A DNA stretch of 64,000 nt, taken from contig NZ_QSLN01000001.1 in NCBI RefSeq assembly GCF_003368535.1, positions 248,001-312,000 on the forward strand. The letters run 5' to 3'. This document shows, in pieces, positions 44,131 to 51,506 of the stretch (its first letter is position 1; each line of letters opens with the position of its first letter). Under the pieces are notes generated by a model. That model worked only from the letters and a program-made list of their open reading frames with translations. It had not been told where the DNA came from and ran no database searches. Made by a program: the position numbers and the translations under genes. The DNA comes from Ammonifex thiophilus. Its GTDB lineage: Bacteria; Bacillota; Desulfotomaculia; Desulfotomaculales; Ammonificaceae.

Positions 44131-44149
44131 CTCTCACAGAGAACCGGTG
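44115..44149. repeat. Inverted repeat around the flgM promoter -10 element
   Basis: CACCGGTT (44115-44122) and AACCGGTG (44142-44149) are perfect complements 19 bp apart, enclosing GACGATTA. ACCGGT followed by GACGA also appears as a direct repeat within it. It could be an operator or a 5' hairpin of the flgM message. Confidence 0.55.
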
Positions 44150-44169
44150 ACGAAAGGGAGAGTCGGAGC

Positions 44170-44469
44170 ATGAAGATAGACCGGACCGAGCTGCAGAAGC
44201 TCCTGCAGATTTACGGAGCGGAGCAGGTACGTCGGGAAGAGGCCAAGCGGGACAAGGCCAAGGCCCCGGAGGAGGGAGTAACCCTTTCCCTCTCGCCGGA
44301 GGCTTTGAGCCTCAACCGGCTGCGGGAAGAGCTGCGGCAGCTTCCCGAGGTGCGGGAGGAAAAAGTGCGGGAGCTGAAGGAGAAGATCGAGCGCGGCGAG
44401 TACCGCCCCGACCTGCGCAAGATCGCCGAAGGGATGCTTCAGGAGCACCGGCTCGACCGCCGGGTGTAG
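44170..44469 (+). CDS. flgM: FlgM, anti-sigma-28 factor
   Basis: A 99-residue FlgM. The C-terminal half (VRELKEKIERGEYRPDLRKIAEGML) matches the sigma-binding region, with the family motif of the type VxxLKxxIxxGxYxxdxxxIAxxml. FlgM holds the flagellar sigma factor inactive until the hook is complete and FlgM is exported. It precedes flgN by 4 bp. Confidence 0.9.
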   Translation: MKIDRTELQKLLQIYGAEQVRREEAKRDKAKAPEEGVTLSLSPEALSLNRLREELRQLPEVREEKVRELKEKIERGEYRPDLRKIAEGMLQEHRLDRRV

Positions 44470-44473
44470 GTAA

Positions 44474-44794
44474 ATGCCGGGCAAGCAGGAAGATCTCTTG
44501 AAGCTAATTTGGGACCTGGCCGAGGCCGTGAACCGCCAGGTGGAGGCGTTGAAAAGCAACTCACCGGACGAACTGTTAGCGGCCACGGCGGAGGCGGAAG
44601 AAATCTTGCGCTCCCTTTTCCAGGTGGGCCTGGAAGGGCCGGTTGCAACACCGGGGCTAGGGGAGGCGGTGGCGGCCTTGCGGGAGGCCAGGGAAAGGCT
44701 GCGCCTTCTGCTTACCCGGGCCGTGGCGCTTGACCTGGAGACGGTGAGGTTGTGGCAGCGGTTGGGCGTAAAGGCGCTCGACTGCTCGGTTTGA
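44474..44794 (+). CDS. flgN: FlgN-like flagellar export chaperone
   Basis: A 106-residue alpha-helical protein placed directly between flgM and the FlaG-like/flgK genes, the standard place of flgN. FlgN is a chaperone for the hook-junction proteins FlgK and FlgL. Sequence conservation in this family is low, so the call rests on position, length and heptad-like helices (RLLLTRAVALDLETVRLW). Confidence 0.65.
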   Translation: MPGKQEDLLKLIWDLAEAVNRQVEALKSNSPDELLAATAEAEEILRSLFQVGLEGPVATPGLGEAVAALREARERLRLLLTRAVALDLETVRLWQRLGVKALDCSV

Positions 44795-44806
44795 GAAGGT
44801 GGAAGG

Positions 44807-45142
44807 GTGAAAGTAGGAGCGGGTGGCTTGCAATCGCAGATCTTATACGAGGGCCTGGCTGTCTTGCGCCCGGACGTGGTGGCGGAGAAAGAGCTCTCTT
44901 TAGCCCGCAACCGCACCTGGCCGGAAGAGGAACTGGTGCGCCTGGTGGAAGAGCTGAACCTGGCGGCGGCCCTCTTCAACTACCCCTACCGCTTCCGCGT
45001 CGAGAGGGATAGAAGCGGCAGGATAGGAATCTTCCGCTACCGTGAAGGTAAGGAAGAAGCTGAAGAGATAACGCCGGAAGAGGCGAAAGCGCTAAAGGAA
45101 AAGCTTCAACCCAAAGGAGAAGGGCTTGACGCGCGGGCCTAA
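44807..45142 (+). CDS. FlaG-like protein between flgN and flgK
   Basis: A 111-residue protein. Its second half, LVEELNLAAALFNYPYRFRV ... IGIFRYREG ... EITPEEA, aligns by eye with the flaG product at 51165 (VVHRLNLLLEVTYYDLRFRI ... IIVQVVNRETG ... EIPPKRI), including spacing. It is therefore probably a second FlaG-domain protein. FlaG affects filament length in some bacteria. The start is GTG, 12 bp after flgN; it ends 18 bp before flgK. Confidence 0.55.
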   Translation: MKVGAGGLQSQILYEGLAVLRPDVVAEKELSLARNRTWPEEELVRLVEELNLAAALFNYPYRFRVERDRSGRIGIFRYREGKEEAEEITPEEAKALKEKLQPKGEGLDARA

Positions 45143-45160
45143 AAAGGAGGTTTTAAAGCC

Positions 45161-46876
45161 TTGATCAGCACTTTCCTGGGGCTGGAGACCACTTTGAGGG
45201 CGCTCATGGCCATGCAGCGGTCCATGGAAACCGCTTCCCATAATATAGCCAACGCCTCCACTCCCGGCTACAGCCGGCAGCGGGTGGAACTGGCGGCTTC
45301 CTCCGCCTACACCATTCCTTCCGTCATGCGTCCGGGAATGCCGGGGCAGCTGGGCACCGGCGTGGACATAAGGGGAATTAAACGGGTGCGGGAGGAGTTC
45401 TTGGACCGGCAGTGGCGGGAGGAGAACAGCCGCCTGGGCTTCTGGGAGGCCCGGCGCGACGCCTTGCAAAAGGTGGAGCTCATCTTAAACGAGCCCAGCC
45501 CCAACGGCCTGGGCGCGGCGCTGACCTCCTTCTTCAACGCCTGGCAGGAGCTCAGCAAGAACCCGGAAAGCCTGGCCGTCCGCACGGCCGTGATAGAAGA
45601 GGGCAAGACCCTGTGCGAGACCATTAGGCACCTTTACGGGGAGCTCCAGGCTCTGCAGGAGGACCTCGACTACAGGCTAAAAGTGGGGGTGGACGAGGTC
45701 AATACGCTGGCCCAGCAAATAGCCGATCTAAATCAGCAGATAGCCCGCTCGCTGGCGGTGGGAGACAACCCCAACGACCTCTTAGACCAACGGGATCTCT
45801 TGCTGGATAAGCTGAGCAGGTGGACCGATTTCACCGTTCAGGAGCAGCCGGATGGGCAGGTAACAGTATTGGTCGGAGGTCAACAATTGGTAAATGGATC
45901 TAGCTACAACTCTTGGCAAGTGGTTAATGGCCAGGTTGTATGGACTCCCGCCTCTCCTACTAGCACTACCACTCGTGTGAATTTCCAGACGGGTCAGCTC
46001 AAAGGGTTATTAGAGGTTAAGAATTATGTAGGTCAAGTCATGGTGGATTTGAATAGCCTGGCAAGCACTCTTATTACCGAATTTAATCAAATACATCAGC
46101 AAGGATACGGGCTCGATGGACAAACAGGTAGGAGCTTTTTCGCAGGCAACGGGGCAGCTGATATAACGCTAAGCAATGATGTACTTAATACTCCTGCTGC
46201 ATTAGCCGCCGCTACTGCTAATGTAATTAACGCCAACCCTTTCACTATAGCTTCTAATACTTATCCTGATCCCGCGACGCCCCTTAACCTCAATGGTACT
46301 TTTCAAATCAAGCTATCAAATTCAGTAAGTTGGAGTTCAGTAGCTTTAGTGCCCTCCGACTCACTAAACTCGATAGCGACTAAGATAAACAGCACTGGAG
46401 CTGGTGTAACAGCTACTGTACAGGCAAGTGGAAACCAGTACCAGCTGGTAATCACCAGCAATAGCCAGGCAGCTACTATTCAATTTGCCGATGACCCTAC
46501 AACCCATGTGTTGCAACAGCTGGGCATTCTTTTGCTACCTGGCGACGGCTCCAATGCTTTGGCCCTAGCTCGGTTGGCAAACGATAAAACCATGCCTCCT
46601 TCTTCTCCGACCGGTACCTTCGGAGACTTCTATCGCGGCCTGGTGGCCGGGGTGGGCATCCAGACCGTCCAGGCGGTGCGCATGACCGAGAACGAGAAGC
46701 TTCTCGTCGATCAGCTGGAGAACCGCCGCCAGGCGGTGATGGGCGTCTCGCTCGATGAGGAGATGGCTAACTTCATGAAGTTCAGCCACGCTTATGCGGC
46801 GGCGGCGCGGGCCATGACCATACTCGACGAGGCCCTGGACATCCTTATCAACCGCACCGGCCTGGTGGGCCGCTAA
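45161..46876 (+). CDS. flgK: FlgK, hook-filament junction protein 1
   Basis: A 571-residue FlgK. The N-terminus has SHNIANASTPGYSRQRVEL, typical of FlgK/rod proteins, and the C-terminus SLDEEMANFMKFSHAYAAAARAM with coiled-coil D0. Residues about 235-480 form a variable middle; within it, 46264-46545 encodes a Flagellin_IN-type module also found in FliD. The middle is visibly richer in A/T than the ends. The start is TTG, 13 bp after AAGGAGG. Confidence 0.95.
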   Translation: MISTFLGLETTLRALMAMQRSMETASHNIANASTPGYSRQRVELAASSAYTIPSVMRPGMPGQLGTGVDIRGIKRVREEFLDRQWREENSRLGFWEARRDALQKVELILNEPSPNGLGAALTSFFNAWQELSKNPESLAVRTAVIEEGKTLCETIRHLYGELQALQEDLDYRLKVGVDEVNTLAQQIADLNQQIARSLAVGDNPNDLLDQRDLLLDKLSRWTDFTVQEQPDGQVTVLVGGQQLVNGSSYNSWQVVNGQVVWTPASPTSTTTRVNFQTGQLKGLLEVKNYVGQVMVDLNSLASTLITEFNQIHQQGYGLDGQTGRSFFAGNGAADITLSNDVLNTPAALAAATANVINANPFTIASNTYPDPATPLNLNGTFQIKLSNSVSWSSVALVPSDSLNSIATKINSTGAGVTATVQASGNQYQLVITSNSQAATIQFADDPTTHVLQQLGILLLPGDGSNALALARLANDKTMPPSSPTGTFGDFYRGLVAGVGIQTVQAVRMTENEKLLVDQLENRRQAVMGVSLDEEMANFMKFSHAYAAAARAMTILDEALDILINRTGLVGR

Positions 46877-46891
46877 AGGAGGCGTAGAGTC

Positions 46892-47788
46892 GTGCGCGTA
46901 ACTACCAACATGCTGGTCACCACCTTCCTGCGCGACCTTAACAGCCGCCTCGAGCAAATCGCCAAGCGTCAAGAGGAACTCTCTTCTGGCCGGAGGCTCA
47001 ACCGCCCTTCTGACGATCCTCTGGGCGTAATGAGCGCTTTAAGGCTCCGGGCCCAGCTGGCGGAGAACCAGCAGTACCACAAGAACATGGCGGACGCGGT
47101 GGACTGGCTCAACACCACCGAGGCGGCTCTGCGCGACGCCCTGGCGACCGTCCAGCGGGCCAGGGAGCTTGCCGTGGCCGGAGCCAATTCTGATCTTCCT
47201 CCTGGAGCGTTACAAGCTTTAGCTCAAGAAGTGGAACAGTTGCGGCAGCACTTAGTTGATGTGGCTAACACCAACTATGCAGGACGTTATGTATTCGCAG
47301 GAACCCAGACTGATAAGCCTCCATGTTACCAATCCGGCAACGACTCGCAGGGCAATCCTGTTTATATCTGGCAGGGTAATTCTAACACTATCTCTTATGA
47401 AATCGCACCTGGTACTACAGTCCAGGTAAGTGTCCCGGGCATAGATATTTTCCCCGCTATAATTAATAGCTTAACTGAACTTCGCAACGGCCTACAAAGC
47501 GGACAAGTCACAACTGTTTCCTCTAAGTGTCTCCAAGAACTTGATCAGCATATAGATAGTCTTCTAGGGATTATTTCTAAAGTAGGCGCCAAGGTGAAAC
47601 GGCTGGAGATGGGGATGGAACGGCTGGAGACCAATGAAGCCGACCTCACCCGCTTGCTTTCCCAGACCGAGGACGCCGATATGGCCCGCACCATCGTGGA
47701 CCTGAAGACCCAGGAGAACGTCTACCGGGCCGCCCTGGCGGTGGGTGCTCGCCTGCTCCAACCCTCGCTGGTGGACTTTTTACGCTAA
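46892..47788 (+). CDS. flgL: FlgL, hook-filament junction protein 3
   Basis: A 298-residue flagellin-like protein: RVTTNMLVTTFLRDLNSRLEQ and ELSSGRRLNRPSDDP at the N-terminus and TVDLKTQENVYRAALAVG-like D0 at the C-terminus. It joins FlgK to the filament. The central part (about 47190-47575) is A/T-richer than the conserved ends. The start is GTG, 15 bp after flgK. Confidence 0.94.
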   Translation: MRVTTNMLVTTFLRDLNSRLEQIAKRQEELSSGRRLNRPSDDPLGVMSALRLRAQLAENQQYHKNMADAVDWLNTTEAALRDALATVQRARELAVAGANSDLPPGALQALAQEVEQLRQHLVDVANTNYAGRYVFAGTQTDKPPCYQSGNDSQGNPVYIWQGNSNTISYEIAPGTTVQVSVPGIDIFPAIINSLTELRNGLQSGQVTTVSSKCLQELDQHIDSLLGIISKVGAKVKRLEMGMERLETNEADLTRLLSQTEDADMARTIVDLKTQENVYRAALAVGARLLQPSLVDFLR

Positions 47789-47804
47789 AGGGGGCTTGTA
47801 ACCC

Positions 47805-48101
47805 TTGCAGCTTCTCTACGTGTCCATAGATCAGAGCCGGTGCTGGCGGGAAATCGGTCTTCTCTCTCCCTGGGACATTGGGGCTAAAGGGGCGGAGGAA
47901 GGCAAAAAGGCGGCTTTAGAGGCCATCGGCCGCTGGGCCGAGGAAGGAGACTACCTGGCGGCTATAGAGAAGGGGAGCTCGGTGGCCGACCTGGCGGCCG
48001 AGCTCCCTAAACCTCCCGAGCTTATCCTGGATCTTTTGCCGCATACACGCCCAAATATTTACTTTATTCCTAAGCCGTCGATTTTTATAGCTAGGGTCTA
48101 A
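47805..48101 (+). CDS. DUF6470 (YviE-like) flagellar-locus protein, short form
   Basis: A 98-residue protein. The segment SIDQSRCWREIGLLSPWD, then EAIGRWAEEGDYLAAIEKG, resembles the C-terminal part of YviE/DUF6470 proteins, which follow flgL in many Firmicutes. The repetitive N-terminal half of the typical 180-residue protein is absent, so this is a short form or a remnant. The start is TTG. Its function is unknown; fliW and csrA, which usually follow, are missing. Confidence 0.6.
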   Translation: MQLLYVSIDQSRCWREIGLLSPWDIGAKGAEEGKKAALEAIGRWAEEGDYLAAIEKGSSVADLAAELPKPPELILDLLPHTRPNIYFIPKPSIFIARV

Positions 48102-48126
48102 AGTTTAAGATCCCAGTTGACGATTA
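48099..48126 (+). promoter_or_regulatory. Sigma-28-type promoter of flagellin
   Basis: TAAA (48099-48102), a 16-bp spacer and GACGATTA (48119-48126). The TAAA overlaps the stop of the DUF6470 gene. The octamer and spacing are the same as before flgM. The start of flagellin lies 116 bp downstream, giving a long leader. Confidence 0.7.
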
Positions 48127-48136
48127 ACAGGAGTGA

Positions 48137-48185
48137 AAAGCCGCAGGGCTTTGCACCCCTACGGGGCGGCCGACCGGCAGGGGTG
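48137..48185 (+). other. Structured 5' leader of the flagellin mRNA
   Basis: Two hairpins in tandem: AAAGCC-GCAG-GGCTTT (48137-48152), then CACCCCT (48154-48160) with AGGGGTG (48179-48185), the latter with GC-rich interior that can fold further. There is no T-run. The Shine-Dalgarno GGGAGGAGGA follows about 45 nt later. I could not match it to the c-di-GMP or other known riboswitch consensus. It may stabilise the abundant flagellin message or bind CsrA-like regulators. Confidence 0.5.
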
Positions 48186-48242
48186 GGTTCCGCGCGGTGG
48201 CGAAAAGTGAACAAATCCTTCGAGTAGGGAGGAGGATAACGC

Positions 48243-49061
48243 ATGAGCCTGCGGATTAACCACAACCTTGAGGCCCTAAACGCCTGGCGCAACCTCAACC
48301 AGACGGCAAGCCTCTTGGCCAAGTCCATGGAGAAGCTCTCTTCGGGCTTGAGGATCAACCGTGCCGGCGACGACGCGGCGGGCCTGGCCATCTCCGAAAA
48401 GTTGCGCAGCCAGGTCCGGGGCCTCAACCAGGCCATCCGCAACGCCCAGGATGGCATATCCCTCATCCAGACGGCGGAAGGAGCGCTTAACGAAACCCAC
48501 GCCATTTTACAGCGCCTGCGGGAGCTAGCGGTACAGGCGTCTAACGATACCTTGACGACTCAAGACCGGCAGGCTATCCAGGCCGAGATTAACCAGCTAG
48601 TTCAGGAAATCGACCGCATTGCCACTACGACGGAGTTTAATACTCAGAAGCTACTTGATGGTTCGTTTGTTAATAAGTGGTTCCAGATCGGCGCTAATAC
48701 CGGTCAAGGTATCCAGATAAGTATAAGTGCTGCTAACAGCGCCGCCCTCCAGGTTAATGCTCTCGATGTAAGCACCAGCTTGGCTGCCAACAATGCTATT
48801 GCTTCTATTGATGCAGCCATAAGCTATGTTTCCATGATGCGTGCCAATCTGGGTGCTGTCCAGAACCGGCTGGAGCACACCATTGCCAACTTGAGCGTGG
48901 CAGCAGAGAACCTGCAGGCTTCCGAGTCCCGCATCCGCGATGTAGACATGGCTCAGGAGATGATGAACTTTACGCGGCTTCAGATACTGCAGCAGGCGGG
49001 TGTGGCGGTTCTCGCTCAAGCCAATATGGCTCCTCAGGCTGTGCTGCAGCTTCTGCGTTAA
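48243..49061 (+). CDS. hag: Flagellin
   Basis: A 272-residue flagellin with conserved D0/D1 ends: [40 protein letters not shown], and the C-terminal [19 protein letters not shown] with [12 protein letters not shown]. The surface domain is very short, so the filament core dominates. The middle (about 48535-48830) is A/T-richer and holds many Ser/Thr/Asn residues that could accept O-glycans; that use is inferred from the neighbouring glycosyltransferases. Confidence 0.97.
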   Translation: MSLRINHNLEALNAWRNLNQTASLLAKSMEKLSSGLRINRAGDDAAGLAISEKLRSQVRGLNQAIRNAQDGISLIQTAEGALNETHAILQRLRELAVQASNDTLTTQDRQAIQAEINQLVQEIDRIATTTEFNTQKLLDGSFVNKWFQIGANTGQGIQISISAANSAALQVNALDVSTSLAANNAIASIDAAISYVSMMRANLGAVQNRLEHTIANLSVAAENLQASESRIRDVDMAQEMMNFTRLQILQQAGVAVLAQANMAPQAVLQLLR

Positions 49062-49084
49062 GACCCGCCGAAGCGCGGGATCTG

Positions 49085-49115
49085 AAAAAGGCAGGCACCA
49101 AATGCCTGCCTTTTT
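49085..49115 (+). terminator. Strong intrinsic terminator after flagellin
   Basis: AAAAAGGCAGGCA (49085-49097) pairs with TGCCTGCCTTTTT (49103-49115) over a 5-nt loop. It isolates the flagellin transcript; a new sigma-28-type promoter follows at 49128. Confidence 0.92.
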
Positions 49116-49127
49116 GCCTTTAACAGC

Positions 49128-49154
49128 TAAAGGTAGAGGAAGTGAGGTCGATTA
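49128..49154 (+). promoter_or_regulatory. Sigma-28-type promoter before the TPR-glycosyltransferase
   Basis: TAAA (49128-49131), a 15-bp spacer and GTCGATTA (49147-49154), 23 bp before the GTG start. Seven of eight -10 bases equal those of the flgM and flagellin promoters. It would place the glycosyltransferase, flaG, fliD and fliS in the late flagellar class. Confidence 0.6.
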
Positions 49155-49177
49155 CTTAGAATGAGGAGGTGAATAGT

Positions 49178-51196
49178 GTGAGTTTGCTTTCCCTCTGCGT
49201 CATTGCCAAGGACGAGGAGGAGGACCTTCCTCGCCTTCTTTCCAGTGTTAGAGGAGTAGTGGATGAAATCATCTTGGTCGATACTGGCTCCACCGACCGC
49301 ACGGTGGAAATTGCCCGGGGGTTCGGGGCCAAGGTTTGCTTCTTCCCATGGACGGGGGACTTTAGTGAGGCTCGCAACTTTTCTCTCGACCAGGCTACGG
49401 GGGACTGGATTATATTCCTTGACGCCGACGAGGAGTTGGCCGAGGGGGAAGGGGAGAAGCTCAGGCAAATCCTGAACGCAGGCACGGCCGATGCCTATTC
49501 GGTTATTGTGGTTAACTTCGTAGGTGAGCGGGAAGGGGTAGATGCAGTACTCAACCCATCGGTCCGAATCTTCCGCAACCGGCCAGAATACCGCTTTCGC
49601 GGCAGTATCCACGAGCAGATCGGTCCTGTCATTCAGGAGCACGGCGGAAAGATCGAGTACACCAACATCAAGATAAATCACTACGGTTATCTTTCCAACT
49701 CGGTGAGGGGAAAGCGAAAGGTGGCCCGTAACCTGGCCCTGTTAGAAAAGGCGGTGCGGGAAAATCCCGAAGATTCCTTTAACCGTTTTAACTTGGGAGT
49801 AGAATATTTGCGTCGACGAGACTTTCTCAAAGCGTTGAGGGAGTTTCAGACTGCCTTCAAGTATCTGCCCGATCTAGCGGTGAGCCACGCCTCTATCCTG
49901 GTACGCAATATAGCTCTTTGCTTAGAGGTTCTCGGCCGGTACGAAGAAGCACTCAAAGTCCTGGCCGATGCTAAAGAGGTCTATCCTGACTACACCGACC
50001 TCTGGTTCCTTGAAGGCTGTGTTCACTTAGACCGAGGGGATCTTGCCCGAGCCAGGGCTTCCTTTAAAGAGTGCTTGGCCCGAGGAGAATCAGCCGTCCA
50101 CTTCATCACCCAGCGGGGGGTGGGGAGCTACCTGGCCTGGCACTTACTCGGCCAAGTGGAAGAGCGGGAAGGCAACCGGGATCAGGCCATTTCAGCCTAC
50201 CGCCGTGCCTGGTCCTGCCAACGCAAATTCTACCCCGCCCTCGATCGGCTGGTTAGGCTCACCCTCACCCGCGGGCCGGGGGAAGCGAGCCGGACCCTGC
50301 TTAACGAAGTCGACCCTAAAGATGAGGAAGCTTGCCTCGTGGTGGCGCGGGCTCTGGCCGATGCCGATTGCCATGTGGAGGCCGTCGAATTCTTAAAAGG
50401 CGCGTTGGCTCACAATCCTTCTTCCTCCCGGCTTGCTCTGGCTATGGCGTGGGCGCTTCTCCGCCTTAAGCGTTACACCGAAGCGGCCGAAGTTCTTTCC
50501 GGCTTCCAGCATCCAGAGGTTCGGCTCCGCCGATCCTTTATCCTTGCTCTTCAGGGCAAGGTGAGGGAGGCGCGCAAGCTTATAGAGTCGCTTCCGGAAA
50601 GCTATGCTCTTTGCTGCCGCATCTACTCTAGCTTCATCGCCTGCTTGGCAGGAAAGGCAGAGGCTCCCCTTCCCTTGCCGGATGAAGAGGAAGAAGTCCT
50701 GCGGACAGTTTTGGAACTCCTGAGCACGCTCCTAGAGCTGGAGGCCTTCGACGAGTTCGAAAAAACTTTGCCTTTGCTTGACTTCCTGCCCGAACCTAGG
50801 CGGAGGATGGAGCTCGGCAAGCTTCTTTACCGCCACGGTTTTGCCGAGCTAGCGGCAGAGGAGATCATCGCAGCGGTGCAGGGAGGGGCCAGGGACGCCG
50901 AGGGCTTCGTAGTTCTGGGGAAGGTGGCGGCAGATAAGGGATTTCACGAGGAGGCGGTGGTCTTTTACCAGCAGGCACTGGAAGGAGGGAAGGGAGATTT
51001 CTCGTGGTATACCGCACTCATAAAGGAGCTCACTTTTCTTGGACGGTACGAGGAGGCTGCAGAAGTAGCCAGAGAAGGGCTAAAAGCTTTTCCACGGAAC
51101 GAGCTTTTACAGAGTCTTCTCTCCCTTTTGCAAAAGATGGAATCTTTTGCTGAGGTGAAAGAAGGTGCACGTGGAGAGGATAGAAGGCTTAGCTGA
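49178..51196 (+). CDS. Family 2 glycosyltransferase with TPR repeats
   Basis: A 672-residue protein. Residues about 1-215 form a GT-A fold: LSLCVIAKDEEEDLPRLLSS, EIILVDTGSTDRTVEIA, and WIIFLDADEEL with a DxD-type motif. The rest is helical TPR-like repeats (for example GRYEEALKVLADA, RNQAISAYRRAW-like and FHEEAVVFYQQAL). This GT2-TPR layout is seen in SPINDLY-like and flagellin-modifying enzymes. It lies between flagellin and flaG-fliD behind a sigma-28-type promoter, so flagellin glycosylation is the leading inference. GAGGAGGTGA sets the start at GTG 49178. Confidence 0.85.
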   Translation: MSLLSLCVIAKDEEEDLPRLLSSVRGVVDEIILVDTGSTDRTVEIARGFGAKVCFFPWTGDFSEARNFSLDQATGDWIIFLDADEELAEGEGEKLRQILNAGTADAYSVIVVNFVGEREGVDAVLNPSVRIFRNRPEYRFRGSIHEQIGPVIQEHGGKIEYTNIKINHYGYLSNSVRGKRKVARNLALLEKAVRENPEDSFNRFNLGVEYLRRRDFLKALREFQTAFKYLPDLAVSHASILVRNIALCLEVLGRYEEALKVLADAKEVYPDYTDLWFLEGCVHLDRGDLARARASFKECLARGESAVHFITQRGVGSYLAWHLLGQVEEREGNRDQAISAYRRAWSCQRKFYPALDRLVRLTLTRGPGEASRTLLNEVDPKDEEACLVVARALADADCHVEAVEFLKGALAHNPSSSRLALAMAWALLRLKRYTEAAEVLSGFQHPEVRLRRSFILALQGKVREARKLIESLPESYALCCRIYSSFIACLAGKAEAPLPLPDEEEEVLRTVLELLSTLLELEAFDEFEKTLPLLDFLPEPRRRMELGKLLYRHGFAELAAEEIIAAVQGGARDAEGFVVLGKVAADKGFHEEAVVFYQQALEGGKGDFSWYTALIKELTFLGRYEEAAEVAREGLKAFPRNELLQSLLSLLQKMESFAEVKEGARGEDRRLS

Positions 51197-51506
51197 CGTA
51201 ACCCTCCGTCCTGTAGAGGAGACAGGAGCCGGAGCTTCCAAGGAGGAAGGGAAACAGCTGAAGCTTCGTCTGGAAGAAGGAGATCGGCAGGCGATAGAAG
51301 GAGTGGTACACCGGCTTAACCTCCTGCTGGAAGTCACCTATTATGACCTTCGCTTCCGGATCCATGAGGCCACCCACGACATAATCGTTCAGGTGGTGAA
51401 CCGCGAGACGGGCGAGGTGGTGCGTGAAATACCGCCCAAGCGCATCCTGGACATGGTGGCGGAGATGATGCGCCTGGTAGGGATTCTTTTTGAAGAAAGG
51501 GTGTGA
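51165..51506 (+). CDS. flaG: FlaG
   Basis: A 113-residue FlaG: LRFRIHEATHDIIVQVVNRETGEVVREIPPKRIL is the FlaG core (quoted in parts: LRFRIHEATHD, IIVQVVNRETGEVVREIPP). FlaG tunes filament length and lies before fliD in many bacteria. It starts at GTG, 32 bp inside the glycosyltransferase gene, which ties their translation together. Confidence 0.9.
   Translation: MHVERIEGLADVTLRPVEETGAGASKEEGKQLKLRLEEGDRQAIEGVVHRLNLLLEVTYYDLRFRIHEATHDIIVQVVNRETGEVVREIPPKRILDMVAEMMRLVGILFEERV

Noticed and set aside
48127-48200. c-di-GMP-I riboswitch in the flagellin leader
   Set aside because: A TGCAAAGCC string on the minus strand recalls GEMM, but it is on the wrong strand and the rest of the motif is missing.
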